Origin: an uncultured Microbacterium sp.
Lineage (GTDB): Bacteria > Actinomycetota > Actinomycetes > Actinomycetales > Microbacteriaceae
NCBI GenBank assembly: GCA_913774665.1
Contig: CAJYHN010000009.1
Coordinates: 1-38,345 of the forward strand
Direction: 5' to 3'
DNA: 38,345 bases
The notes under the pieces are model-generated. The model saw nothing but the letters and a program-made list of their open reading frames with translations, was not told the DNA's origin and made no database searches. Position 1 is the first letter of the stretch. Each line of letters opens with the position of its first letter. Below, piece after piece: positions 1-8,042 of this stretch. The translations under genes and the position numbers were made by a program.

Positions 1-1
1 C

Positions 2-448
2 TCCGCCGCCTTCGTTGTCGCTGGAGATCTGCGACACCGCACCGGAGGGGTCTTCCAGCGTCGTGTCGACGAGGACGACCTTGATCCCCGCGGCCTCGGC
101 AGCCGCGATCGGCGCCTGCATGGCGGAGACGTCGGTGGGGGCGATCAGCAGCGCGTCCGGCTTGGAAGCGACGACGGCGTCGACGATGGGCTTTTGCAGG
201 GTGGGGTCGAACTTCTCCGGGCCCTGGGTGGTGACGGTGGCGCCTTCCTTCGCGGCTTCGGACTGGATGCCGCACTGCATGGAGATGTAGAACTCATCCC
301 CGGCGACGCCCTGCACGAACGCGATCTTGTACCCACCGTCGGAACCGCCGGAGGCGCCCGACGAGGAGCCGCCGGAGCAGCCGGCGAGGACGAGGGTGGC
401 TGCGGCGCCGAGGGTGGCGAACGCGAGAACCTTGTTATTCCACTGCAT
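2..448 (-). CDS. Sugar ABC transporter substrate-binding lipoprotein (partial, C-terminus beyond window)
   Basis: The visible 149 codons begin with a lipoprotein signal peptide: basic start, hydrophobic stretch and lipobox LAGC with the lipidated cysteine at about residue 24. A Ser/Gly-rich linker and the start of a type I periplasmic sugar-binding fold follow (YKIAFVQGV, then PTLQKPIVDAVVASKPDAL). This resembles the RbsB/Peripla_BP_4 group, which delivers a monosaccharide to an RbsC-type permease. It should be anchored on the outer face of the cytoplasmic membrane. It is the last visible gene of the leftward operon, 44 bp after the permease. The bound sugar cannot be read from the sequence. 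The reading frame is open to the window edge, so it is cut by the window and not broken. Confidence 0.9.
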   Translation of the reverse strand, partial: MQWNNKVLAFATLGAAATLVLAGCSGGSSSGASGGSDGGYKIAFVQGVAGDEFYISMQCGIQSEAAKEGATVTTQGPEKFDPTLQKPIVDAVVASKPDALLIAPTDVSAMQAPIAAAEAAGIKVVLVDTTLEDPSGAVSQISSDNEGGG

Positions 449-492
449 TGTGATTGCCTGTTCTCTCTTGGTTGATTCCGGATGCCGGGGCC

Positions 493-1575
493 TCAGCCGC
501 GGCGTCCTCCGCTGACGAACTTCCGCCAGAGGCTCTGGGTGTTACCGCGGGTCGCGGCGGTGCGGCGCACCTGGTCGACGTAGACGGCGGTGATCAGCAC
601 CGCGCCGACGGCGACCTGCTGCCAGAACGGCTGCACGCCCGTGATGACGAAGCCGTTCTGCAGAACGGCCGGGATGAAGAGGCCGACCACGGTGCCGAAG
701 ATCGTTCCCACGCCGCCGAAGAGCGAGGTTCCGCCGATCACCACGGCCGCGATGACATTGAGGTTGGTCTGCGACTGTCCGGCGATCGCGGTGGTCGAGA
801 ACTGCGACAGCGCCAGGATGCCGGCGAGTCCGGCGAGCGCCCCCGACAGCGTGTACACGGAGATGAGGTGGCGGTCGACCTTGACGCCGACCCGGCGGGC
901 GGCGAGCTCACTGGAGCCGACGGCATAGGTGTAGAGGCCGAACTTCGTGAAGTGCAGCACCACGGCGCCGATCACGACCACCACGAGGGCGATGACGCTG
1001 ATGATCGGCAGCGAGCCGAAGACGTTCCCGTAGCCGATCGACACCGTCAGCACGGTCGGCACGTCGCGGATGTCGACACCGCCGGTGAGGATCTGCGCGA
1101 GACCGAGCGCCATTCCGAGCGAGCCCAGCGTGACGATCAGCGGCGGGATCTTCGCCTTCGCGATGAGGAAACCGTTCAGCAGCCCCCAGCACACGCCGCT
1201 GAAGATCGAGACCAGGATGCCGATCGTCGCGACACCCCAGCCCTCACCGCCGAGCGCGCGCATCGTCAGGGCCGAGACGACGCCCGAGAACACGAGCACC
1301 GAGCCGATCGAGAGGTCGATGCCCGAGGTGATGATGATGTAGGTCATGCCGACGCCGAGGACCGCGAGGATCGAGGCGTTCTGGATGATCAGGCGGAAGT
1401 TCGACCACTGGGCGAACGAGTCCGGTGCGAGCGCGCTGAAGATCAGCACGATGACGATGAGGATGAGCAGAATCTGGAAGGCCTGCGCCTTCAGCAGCCC
1501 GACGAAGAAGCGGGGCTTGGTGTCCTCGAACGTGCCGATCGCCACCGTCTCGGTGGGAGGGGTCTTGGTGCTCAT
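493..1575 (-). CDS. Sugar ABC transporter permease, RbsC family
   Basis: This 360-aa polytopic protein has about eight to ten hydrophobic segments. The family motif GIDLSIGS follows the second segment, and a glycine-rich GGTSLFGGVGTIFG loop lies near the C-terminus; both are typical of the RbsC/AraH/XylH permease family (BPD_transp_2). It should form the membrane channel for the sugar captured by the downstream lipoprotein. Its ATG overlaps the stop of the ATPase gene by four bases (ATGA), so the two are probably translationally coupled. Length is normal for the family. Only one permease gene is visible, so the channel is probably a homodimer (inference). Confidence 0.93.
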   Translation of the reverse strand: MSTKTPPTETVAIGTFEDTKPRFFVGLLKAQAFQILLILIVIVLIFSALAPDSFAQWSNFRLIIQNASILAVLGVGMTYIIITSGIDLSIGSVLVFSGVVSALTMRALGGEGWGVATIGILVSIFSGVCWGLLNGFLIAKAKIPPLIVTLGSLGMALGLAQILTGGVDIRDVPTVLTVSIGYGNVFGSLPIISVIALVVVVIGAVVLHFTKFGLYTYAVGSSELAARRVGVKVDRHLISVYTLSGALAGLAGILALSQFSTTAIAGQSQTNLNVIAAVVIGGTSLFGGVGTIFGTVVGLFIPAVLQNGFVITGVQPFWQQVAVGAVLITAVYVDQVRRTAATRGNTQSLWRKFVSGGRRG

Positions 1576-2351
1576 TTGGAATCGTCCTTCGTGACGGCGC
1601 CGGTCATGAGCCCGACGAGTTCTTCCATGGAGGTGTCCTTGGCGGAGATGTTGGCGACGCGCGTTCCCAGGCGCAGCACCTGGATGCGGTCGCAGACCTC
1701 CATCACGTGCGGCATGGAGTGCGAGATCAGCACGACGGCGATGCCCTTGTCGCGCACGCGGCGGATCGTCTCGAGCACGTTCTTGGTCTGACGCACACCC
1801 AGAGCCGCGGTCGGCTCGTCGAGGAAGACGAGGCGACCGGCCCAGTGCACGGCCCGGGCGATCGCGATCGCCTGACGCTGGCCGCCCGACATCTCGCCCA
1901 CCGGCGACGACAGCGACCGCACGGTCGCGCCGAGCTCGTCGAACGCGGCGCGAGAGGCCTTCGCCATGTCCTTGGTCTTCATGAAGCCGAGGGCCCCGGC
2001 GATCCCGGGCCGGCGGATCTCGCGGCCCAGGTACATGTTCTGCACCGGGTCGAGGTGCGGAGCCAGCGCGAGGTCCTGGTACACGGTCTCGATGCCGAGC
2101 GATGACGCCACCTGCGGGTTGGTCATCTCGATCGGCTTGCCGTCGAAGAGGATCTCGCCCTCGTCGACCGCGAGGTTGCCCGACAGCGCCTTCACGAGCG
2201 TCGACTTGCCGGCGCCGTTGTCGCCGATCAGGGCCGTGACCTCGCCGGGGTAGACCTCGAAGTCGACGTTGTGGAGGGCGCGGACGTGACCGAACTGCCG
2301 TGAGAGACCCCGTGCCTGCAGCACGGGCGTGGCCGTTGTGACTGACGACAT
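1572..2351 (-). CDS. Sugar ABC transporter ATP-binding protein (single nucleotide-binding domain)
   Basis: The 259-aa protein carries one complete ABC domain: Walker A GDNGAGKS at 43-50, Q-loop Gln92, signature MSGGQRQ at 154-160 and Walker B VFLDEP at 175-180. RbsA and XylG ATPases are usually about 500 aa with two tandem domains; this one has a single domain, like the fructose-type FrcA, and would act as a homodimer. The ATG was chosen because AAAGGAG lies about eight bases upstream; the open frame continues upstream but overlaps the kinase gene. The kinase stop is two bases before this ATG, and the 3' end overlaps the permease start. Confidence 0.93.
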   Translation of the reverse strand: MSSVTTATPVLQARGLSRQFGHVRALHNVDFEVYPGEVTALIGDNGAGKSTLVKALSGNLAVDEGEILFDGKPIEMTNPQVASSLGIETVYQDLALAPHLDPVQNMYLGREIRRPGIAGALGFMKTKDMAKASRAAFDELGATVRSLSSPVGEMSGGQRQAIAIARAVHWAGRLVFLDEPTAALGVRQTKNVLETIRRVRDKGIAVVLISHSMPHVMEVCDRIQVLRLGTRVANISAKDTSMEELVGLMTGAVTKDDSK

Positions 2352-2353
2352 CG

Positions 2354-3742
2354 TCAGCTCCTTTCGTGGGTGAGGGATGAAGACAGGAACGCCGCCGCGA
2401 CGTCCTCGAACGAGCGGGACGACACCGCGAACGCCGCGAACAGCGCCGCCCCGTAGGCGGTGCCCTCGTCGTGGGTCGAGACGGTGACCTCGGGCAACAG
2501 CGCGGAGCGGGAGCGGACGACGGATGCCATCGACGACCACCCGCCGGTGAGCACGGTCGAGGTGGGCGGAGCGACCTCGCGGTCCATCACCGCCATGCAC
2601 TCGGCGAGCATGTCGTTGCCGTGACGCAGGGACGCGGCGAACAGCTCCGCGGGGCTCAGCCCGTCGCTCTGGGCGACGATCGTGAGCACGCCGTCGTCGT
2701 TGCGCGCCCCCGAGACGGCGAGACCGGCGTCCGAGACGGTTCCGTCCACGGGCAGCGCCATGGTCTCGTCGTCGACGCGGGCGCGACCCGTGGCATCCGT
2801 GATCCCGAGCAGCTGGAGCACGCGGCGCATCAGCAGGCCCGCCTTGGTCCCCGCGAGCAGCACGTACTTGCCGGGGATGACGTGGCGCACGCAGTTGATG
2901 CCCGCGTGGGCGAGGCGCTCGCGCGCGGCGAACGGCAGCGTGTCGTCGAGCACGCGCACGAGGGCCTCGGCGGTGCCCATCGAGTCGTAGAGCTGACCCG
3001 TGTGCGTCGCGCCGACCGCGACCGCTGAGACGAGGTGGTCGTGACCGGCGATCGTGAGCGCCGCCCCCTGGAAGCCCGCGGGCATGTCGGGGTCGCTCAG
3101 CGTCCCCACGGCCTCGCCCGCGCTGACGAGCGTCCCGAGGATCGAGGCGTCCACCCCGAGCACATCGAGCGCAGCCTGCCACGGGGTGCTGTCGTCCTGG
3201 TCGATGAGACCGGTCCGTGAGACGAGCGAGTACTCCGCGACGCGCGGGCCGCCGAGCGCGTGCACGACGAACTCGGGCACGTTGAGGAAGGTGGTGCCCG
3301 CGAGGGCGACCCCCGAGTCGCGCAGGTGCAGCAGTTTCGAGACGGATGCCAACGGCCCCACCGGCAGTCCGGTGCGACCGGGGAACTCGGCGCGGAACTC
3401 CTTGGGGGTCGCCGCGATCTGCGCCGCACCCCGGGGGTCGAACCAGGCCATGATCGGCGCGAGGGCCGCACCCGCGGCATCCAGCAGCACGCCCGCCTCG
3501 GCCATGCCCGAGACGCCGAGCGCGACGATGCGGTAGCCCTCGTCGAGGCGGGTGTCGACCTCGGCGGCGAGCTCGTGCACGACGGCGATCGCCTGGGCGG
3601 CGGTCATCTCGGCCTGTCCGTGGTCGAGGTTGGTCCACGGCGACCGACGGCTCACGACGAGCACCTGCTGCCCGTCGGGGGTGGCCACCAGCAGCTTGGT
3701 GCTGGTGGAGCCCATGTCGATTCCGACGACGTAGTCGCTCAC
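2354..3742 (-). CDS. FGGY-family carbohydrate kinase
   Basis: This 462-aa protein has the FGGY fold. The N-terminal phosphate loop is IDMGSTSTK (residues 8-16), GHDH at 233-236 supplies the probable catalytic base Asp235, and DSMGTAEA at 253-260 forms the second nucleotide loop. FGGY enzymes phosphorylate ketoses or polyols (xylulose, ribulose, fuculose, glycerol, erythritol) with ATP in the cytoplasm. Residues alone do not fix the substrate. It starts with GTG and overlaps the isomerase stop by four bases (GTGA). Its place between an isomerase gene and transporter genes suggests that it phosphorylates the ketose made by the isomerase (inference). Confidence 0.9.
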   Translation of the reverse strand: MSDYVVGIDMGSTSTKLLVATPDGQQVLVVSRRSPWTNLDHGQAEMTAAQAIAVVHELAAEVDTRLDEGYRIVALGVSGMAEAGVLLDAAGAALAPIMAWFDPRGAAQIAATPKEFRAEFPGRTGLPVGPLASVSKLLHLRDSGVALAGTTFLNVPEFVVHALGGPRVAEYSLVSRTGLIDQDDSTPWQAALDVLGVDASILGTLVSAGEAVGTLSDPDMPAGFQGAALTIAGHDHLVSAVAVGATHTGQLYDSMGTAEALVRVLDDTLPFAARERLAHAGINCVRHVIPGKYVLLAGTKAGLLMRRVLQLLGITDATGRARVDDETMALPVDGTVSDAGLAVSGARNDDGVLTIVAQSDGLSPAELFAASLRHGNDMLAECMAVMDREVAPPTSTVLTGGWSSMASVVRSRSALLPEVTVSTHDEGTAYGAALFAAFAVSSRSFEDVAAAFLSSSLTHERS

Positions 3743-4788
3743 CGCGCGTCACCCCCGTGGAGGGTGGCGGGCCAGCCGGCGCCGGGGGCGGCGACGAGGA
3801 TCTCGGCGGCGCCGGTCAACCGCCAGGCGCCGAAGGCGTAGGGCACGGCGTACACCTGACCGCGCTCGACCTCGACGGTCCCGGCGTCGGAGACGAGCGC
3901 ACCGGAGCCTTCGCGCACCAGCACCACCGCGAAACCGGCGTCGAGCGACGCGGCGTCGCCCCCGGTGTCGCCCGCGGCGTCGAACAGGCGGAAGTACGCA
4001 TCGGCGGCCGCCGGCATGAGCGAGCGGAAGGCGGGCCCGGGCGCGGTGGTGCCGGCGGTGCTGATCAGGGCGTCGAGGGCGGCGGCATCCAGCTTCGCGG
4101 TCGAGACGGCGGGCATCACGGCGTCGAAGCCGAGGTCGAGGTGCGACTCCTCGCGCGTCGAGGTGGTGACCGACCACTCCAGCAGGATCGAGAAGTCGGT
4201 GGGTTCCTGCACCTCGGCGACGAAGATGCCGCCGTCGATCGCGTGCACGGTGCCCGCGGGCACGAGCACGCCCATGCCGGGTCGCACGACCACGCGGTTC
4301 ATGCGCGACAGCATCCACTCGCTGTCCTGCGCGTCGCGACGCCGGTCGAGCTCGTCCCGGTCGACGTCCTGATTCCAGCCGACGTGCACGGCGCAGTCGT
4401 CCTCGGTCTCGAGCACGAACCACGCCTCGGTCTTGCCGTACGGGCAGTCGAGGTGCGCGCCGGCGAACGCGCGGTCGGGGTGCACGTGCACGGGGAGGCG
4501 CTGTCGCGCGTCGAGGAGCTTGACCAGGATGCCGAGGTCCGCGGCATCCCGTCCTCCTCGCGCCCCCACCCAGGCGGCGCGGTCGGCGGTCACGAGATCG
4601 CGCAGGAACGCGCCCTCGTCGGTCACGGCGAGACCGATCTCCTCGGAGCCGAAGCGCGACACGGTGGAGCCGAGCCACTCCTCGGGCTGACGGTCGGTCT
4701 CGGGCACGATCCCGCGCAGCGCCGCGATGCGGTCGCCGCCGAGGTAGAAGTGCTGCACGGGGTTGGGGGGCAGCAGGACGGGGTTCAT
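3739..4788 (-). CDS. Class I mannose-6-phosphate isomerase-like cupin enzyme
   Basis: The 349-aa protein resembles short bacterial ManA. HVHPD has His101 and His103, GKTEAW has Glu121, and the cupin motif VPAGTVHAIDGG has His182; these match the metal ligands of phosphomannose isomerases, although the usual QVHP glutamine is a histidine here. Family members interconvert aldose and ketose (or their 6-phosphates) using zinc. The housekeeping ManA is usually not inside a sugar-transport operon, so this copy may act on an unphosphorylated or unusual aldose that feeds the FGGY kinase (inference). It is coupled by 4-base overlaps to the LacI gene upstream and the kinase downstream. Confidence 0.83.
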   Translation of the reverse strand: MNPVLLPPNPVQHFYLGGDRIAALRGIVPETDRQPEEWLGSTVSRFGSEEIGLAVTDEGAFLRDLVTADRAAWVGARGGRDAADLGILVKLLDARQRLPVHVHPDRAFAGAHLDCPYGKTEAWFVLETEDDCAVHVGWNQDVDRDELDRRRDAQDSEWMLSRMNRVVVRPGMGVLVPAGTVHAIDGGIFVAEVQEPTDFSILLEWSVTTSTREESHLDLGFDAVMPAVSTAKLDAAALDALISTAGTTAPGPAFRSLMPAAADAYFRLFDAAGDTGGDAASLDAGFAVVLVREGSGALVSDAGTVEVERGQVYAVPYAFGAWRLTGAAEILVAAPGAGWPATLHGGDAR

Positions 4789-5975
4789 GAGGGGGCTCCG
4801 AGGGCGACGGCGGCCGGGGCGGCGACGGCGCCGACCGGCTCGGGGTGGACGGTGGCGAGCGCCGCGGGGGCGGTGCTGGTGATCGGGGCGTGGCCGCGGG
4901 AGGAGGCACCGCGCGCCGTGGTTTCACGAGGCGCGACCGCCACCTCGCCCGATCCGCGCTCGACGAGGCGCGTCGGCACGACGGTGCGGGTGGGCTCGGC
5001 GTCGGGGTCGAGGGCGAGTTCGCGCAGGCGCCGAAAGGCCGCCGCCCCCAACAGGCGCGGGTCGTGGTCGACGTAGGTGATGCCCGGCTCGAGCACCTCG
5101 GCGAGGGTGAAGTCGCCGAACGAGATCAGCGCGGGCATCGCCAGGCCCCGGGCGCGGATCGCCCGCACGGTGCCGATCGCGGCGAGGCTCGTGGCGCACA
5201 GCAGCGCGGTGGGGGCATCGTCGCGCTCGAGCAGCCACGAGGCCGCGGCCGCCTCTCCCGCGCGGAATCGTTCGTGCGTGACCACGAGCGAGGGGTCGAA
5301 GGCGACTCCCGCTGCCTCGAGGGCCGAGCGGTAGCCGGCGAGGCGGTCGCTGACGGTGGGGTAGGGCACGTCCTCGCCCATGAACGCCACGCGACGGTGT
5401 CCGTGGGCGAGCAGGGCCGCGGTGGCCTCGGCCGCCGCACCGAAGTCGTCGATCACGACCGTGTCGATGCCCGATCGCGAGCGGTCGACGGTCACCACCG
5501 GAAAACGCGTGCGCAGTCCCGCGAGCGTCGCCGCCGCCACCGCGACGGGGGCGACGACGAGACCGGCGAGACGGTGACCGGTCAGGCGGTCGAGCTGGGT
5601 GCGCTCGCGGGCGGCGTCGTAGCCGGTGCTGGCGAAGATGACGCTGAGCCCCTCGGCGACCGCGAGCTCTTCGACCACGCTGACGAACGCGGCGAAGAAG
5701 GGGTCGCTGATCGCGTCGATCAGGATTCCGATCGTGTCGGCCGCCTGCCGCTTGAGCTCGCGAGCGCTGCGGTCGGGCACGAAGCCCAGAGCGCGGACGG
5801 TCTGCAGCACCCTGTCACGGGTGCCGGGCAGCACGCCGGGCTCGTCGTTGATGACGCGCGAGACCGTCTTGGGGCTGACCCCGGCGGCGGTCGCGACGTC
5901 GATGAGGCGGGCGCGCGGGCGGGCCGCGGGGGCCTCGCCGACCGCGATCGCGGTCACCTGCTCATCGTGCGTCAT
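4785..5975 (-). CDS. LacI-family transcriptional regulator with C-terminal extension
   Basis: This 396-aa protein has a LacI helix-turn-helix at residues 24-43 (ATAAGVSPKTVSRVIN), a hinge near 69-77, and a periplasmic-binding-protein-like effector domain to about 345. Family members usually have 330-345 residues; about 50 extra Ala/Pro/Thr-rich residues follow the normal VPTRLVERGSG end and look disordered. About 20 residues also precede the HTH. The ATG has GGAG about seven bases upstream. It heads the transport/kinase operon, and palindromes lie 10 and 76 bp upstream of its start, so it probably represses itself and the neighbouring sugar genes until an inducer binds. The inducer is unknown. 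Confidence 0.92.
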   Translation of the reverse strand: MTHDEQVTAIAVGEAPAARPRARLIDVATAAGVSPKTVSRVINDEPGVLPGTRDRVLQTVRALGFVPDRSARELKRQAADTIGILIDAISDPFFAAFVSVVEELAVAEGLSVIFASTGYDAARERTQLDRLTGHRLAGLVVAPVAVAAATLAGLRTRFPVVTVDRSRSGIDTVVIDDFGAAAEATAALLAHGHRRVAFMGEDVPYPTVSDRLAGYRSALEAAGVAFDPSLVVTHERFRAGEAAAASWLLERDDAPTALLCATSLAAIGTVRAIRARGLAMPALISFGDFTLAEVLEPGITYVDHDPRLLGAAAFRRLRELALDPDAEPTRTVVPTRLVERGSGEVAVAPRETTARGASSRGHAPITSTAPAALATVHPEPVGAVAAPAAVALGAPS

Positions 5976-5984
5976 CGCATCTCC

Positions 5985-5996
5985 GACATCGTTGTC
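5985..5996. promoter_or_regulatory. LacI operator O1 (one mismatch)
   Basis: GACATCGTTGTC differs by one base from the perfect palindrome found at two other sites in this locus. It lies between the lacI-type ATG (5975) and its promoter region, just upstream of the ribosome-binding site. A bound repressor here would block the leftward operon. Confidence 0.65.
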
Positions 5997-6050
5997 ATTC
6001 GGACGAGGAAACCGGGGAGGGCCTCGATGGAGTCATCCTGAGGTCAAGCA

Positions 6051-6062
6051 GACAACGTTGTC
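6051..6062. promoter_or_regulatory. LacI operator O2 (perfect palindrome)
   Basis: GACAACGTTGTC is a perfect 12-bp palindrome with the central CG step typical of LacI-family operators. It is 76 bp upstream of the regulator start and overlaps the stop codon of the DUF4432 gene. Its centre is 66 bp from O1, so one tetramer could in principle bind both. Confidence 0.75.
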
Positions 6063-7059
6063 AAGTCTCGATTCGATTTCCGATGACATCGATGTCGAGG
6101 CCGAGCTCCCGAGAGTCGCCGGGAGCGAGCGGGCGCAGCAGCCCGGCCTTCCGCGCGTCGGCGCGACCCAGGATCGTCGCCGCCGTCGCCGGCTCCACCC
6201 CGAGAACGAGACCGTCGTCCTGAGCGACCCGCCACTGGAACAGCGCCGGCAGCTGCGCGGTGTCGAACGAGATCCGGATGCCGAGCCCCGATGCCGCGAC
6301 CACCTCGGCGCTGACACGACGATCGGCCGGCAGCTCGTGACGGAACACCTGCTCGGGGTAGTCCGCGACCGGCTCTGGAAACTCCGCCCAGCCGGCCAGG
6401 CCCGCCGCGGCCGCGGCATCCCGGGCGTGCACGCGCTCCGCCGGCGAGCGCAGCACGGTGCCCGCGTCGACCAGCGGCCACCCGAGGTTGACGTGGTAGA
6501 GCACCATCGGCTCGACCGCCCGCGCACCGCGGTTGACGATCTCGTCGCGCAGTTCGATGCGCCCCTCGCCGAGCGGCACGCGCACCCTCCGCCTCAGCTC
6601 GAGGTGAGCGCCGAGCACCGTCGCCTCCACGACGGTCGCCTCCACGATCACGGCATCCGCCCGCACCTCCGCCCGGGTGACGGATGCCGAAAGCCCGCTG
6701 AAGCGTCCGTGCTGCGGATGCACCCCCTCGGCGTCGACCGACGGCGGACCGAACGACAGCAGGCCGCACGTGGTCACGAGCCCACCTCCGAACGATGCTC
6801 CGAAGCCCGCGGCGCCCGGCCGAGGCCACCCGGTCGGCGACACCCAGGCCAGGGGCACGCCGCGGTGGCGCACCTGCCCGAGGTCGAGACCGCGGTCGGG
6901 CAGCAGCTCCACGTCGAGGTCGCCCGCGACGAGGCGCACACGCCGGGTGCCGGCATCCGGACCGTCGGCGCGCAGCGACTGCTCCACCGACGCCAGCTGC
7001 GCCGTCGCGCCCGCGCGCCGGAGCGCCTCGTCGATCGATCGCCCGTACAGGTCACCCAT
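6061..7059 (-). CDS. DUF4432-family, aldose-1-epimerase-like protein
   Basis: The 332-aa protein matches the DUF4432 branch of the galactose-mutarotase-like beta-sandwich fold: LLPDRGLDLGQVRHRGVPL near the N-terminus, a central HPQHGRFSG, and a conserved MVLYHVNLGWPL. Mutarotases interconvert alpha and beta anomers; DUF4432 members occur in sugar operons but their reactions are largely undefined. The ATG at 7059 was preferred to an upstream in-frame ATG because a purine-rich AAGGCGGGGG precedes it and the upstream start would lie across the control palindrome. It is transcribed leftward from the divergent region with the aldolase gene and ends inside operator O2, so transcripts may run on into the lacI operon. 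Confidence 0.85.
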   Translation of the reverse strand: MGDLYGRSIDEALRRAGATAQLASVEQSLRADGPDAGTRRVRLVAGDLDVELLPDRGLDLGQVRHRGVPLAWVSPTGWPRPGAAGFGASFGGGLVTTCGLLSFGPPSVDAEGVHPQHGRFSGLSASVTRAEVRADAVIVEATVVEATVLGAHLELRRRVRVPLGEGRIELRDEIVNRGARAVEPMVLYHVNLGWPLVDAGTVLRSPAERVHARDAAAAAGLAGWAEFPEPVADYPEQVFRHELPADRRVSAEVVAASGLGIRISFDTAQLPALFQWRVAQDDGLVLGVEPATAATILGRADARKAGLLRPLAPGDSRELGLDIDVIGNRIET

Positions 7060-7103
7060 GAGCCCCCGCCTTCCTCGCCGTTGCGCGGCCACGCTATCAG
7101 CGA

Positions 7104-7133
7104 TTGACAACGTTGTCTTGCTCCCCGCATACT
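7104..7133 (+). promoter_or_regulatory. Promoter for aldolase/oxidoreductase operon
   Basis: A consensus -35 TTGACA (7104-7109) is followed after 18 bases by CATACT (7128-7133), which matches four of six -10 positions. The -35 hexamer overlaps the operator at 7106-7117, so repressor and RNA polymerase should compete. The first codon of the aldolase follows at 7188. Confidence 0.6.
7106..7117. promoter_or_regulatory. LacI operator O3 (perfect palindrome) in divergent control region
   Basis: This is a second exact copy of GACAACGTTGTC, midway between the divergent DUF4432 (start 7059, leftward) and aldolase (start 7188, rightward) genes. One site could control both directions. Exact repetition at 6051 and 7106 in an otherwise dissimilar context supports a shared regulator. 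Confidence 0.78.
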
Positions 7134-7187
7134 GACCGTCGAGCGCAGAGCCGCGCCCCGACACGACGCTTCGGAGACCCACACCCC

Positions 7188-8042
7188 ATGTCGAAACCCC
7201 GCCTCAATCGCCTCTTCAACGCCCGATCCGGTCGCGCGTTCGACGTCGCCGTCGACCACGGCGCGTTCCACGAGTACAACTTCCTCACCGGTATCGAAGA
7301 CATGGCGAAGACCGTCGCGACCCTCGTCGACGCCGGCCCCGACGCCGTGCAGCTCACCCTCGGCCAGGCCCCGCTGCTGCAGGCGTTCCCCGGCAAGCAG
7401 AAGCCCGGACTCGTGCTGCGCACCGACATCGCCAACGTCTACGGCGACCCGCTCGAGACGCCGCTGCACAGCATCCACGTTCCGGATGCCATCGAGGTCG
7501 CCGTGCGCCTCGACGCCGTGGCCGTGTGCGTCAACCTCCTCGACCTCCCCGGCGAGCCGCAGGTGCGCGAGCAGTGCATCCGCTCGATCCTCGCCTTGCG
7601 CACCGACGCCGAGAAGTACGGGATGCCGCTCATGATCGAGCCGCTCGTCATGCAGACCAAGCCCGGCTCCGGCGGGTACGGGGTCGACGGCGACACCGCC
7701 AAGGTGATCACCCTCGTGCGACAGGCGCGCGAGCTCGGTGCCGACCTCATCAAGGCCGACCCCACCGACGACATCACCGAGTACCACCGGGTCATTCAGG
7801 CCGCGGGCGACACCCCGCTGCTGGTCCGCGGCGGCGGGCGCGTCGACGACCGCACGCTGCTCGAGCGCACCCGGGCCGTGCTCGAGCAGGGCGCGCGCGG
7901 CATCGTCTACGGCCGCAACGTCATCCAGCATCACGACCCGGCCGGCATCACCGCCGCCCTCATGGCCGTCGTGCACGATGACGCCTCGGTCGACGAGGCC
8001 CTCGCCCTCATCGGCACCCCCGCGGAAGGAGACCGCGCATGA
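7188..8042 (+). CDS. Class I (DhnA/LacD-like) aldolase
   Basis: This 284-aa TIM-barrel enzyme belongs to the FbaB/DhnA/LsrF aldolase group (COG1830-like). It has VAVDHG at 20-25, a candidate Schiff-base lysine at Lys189 (LIKAD), the phosphate-binding VRGGGR at 213-218 and the family motif YGRNVIQH at 241-248. Such enzymes cleave phosphorylated ketoses, commonly to dihydroxyacetone phosphate plus an aldehyde, without a metal. With the FGGY kinase and isomerase it would complete an isomerise-phosphorylate-cleave route (inference). The ATG lies about ten bases after CGGAGA; an upstream in-frame ATG overlaps the operator. The stop overlaps the next start by four bases. Confidence 0.87.
   Translation: MSKPRLNRLFNARSGRAFDVAVDHGAFHEYNFLTGIEDMAKTVATLVDAGPDAVQLTLGQAPLLQAFPGKQKPGLVLRTDIANVYGDPLETPLHSIHVPDAIEVAVRLDAVAVCVNLLDLPGEPQVREQCIRSILALRTDAEKYGMPLMIEPLVMQTKPGSGGYGVDGDTAKVITLVRQARELGADLIKADPTDDITEYHRVIQAAGDTPLLVRGGGRVDDRTLLERTRAVLEQGARGIVYGRNVIQHHDPAGITAALMAVVHDDASVDEALALIGTPAEGDRA

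Noticed and set aside
454-1791. Plus-strand frame opposite the permease
   Set aside because: The Asp/Arg/Glu-rich low-complexity translation is antisense to a clear RbsC-type permease, so it is a shadow.
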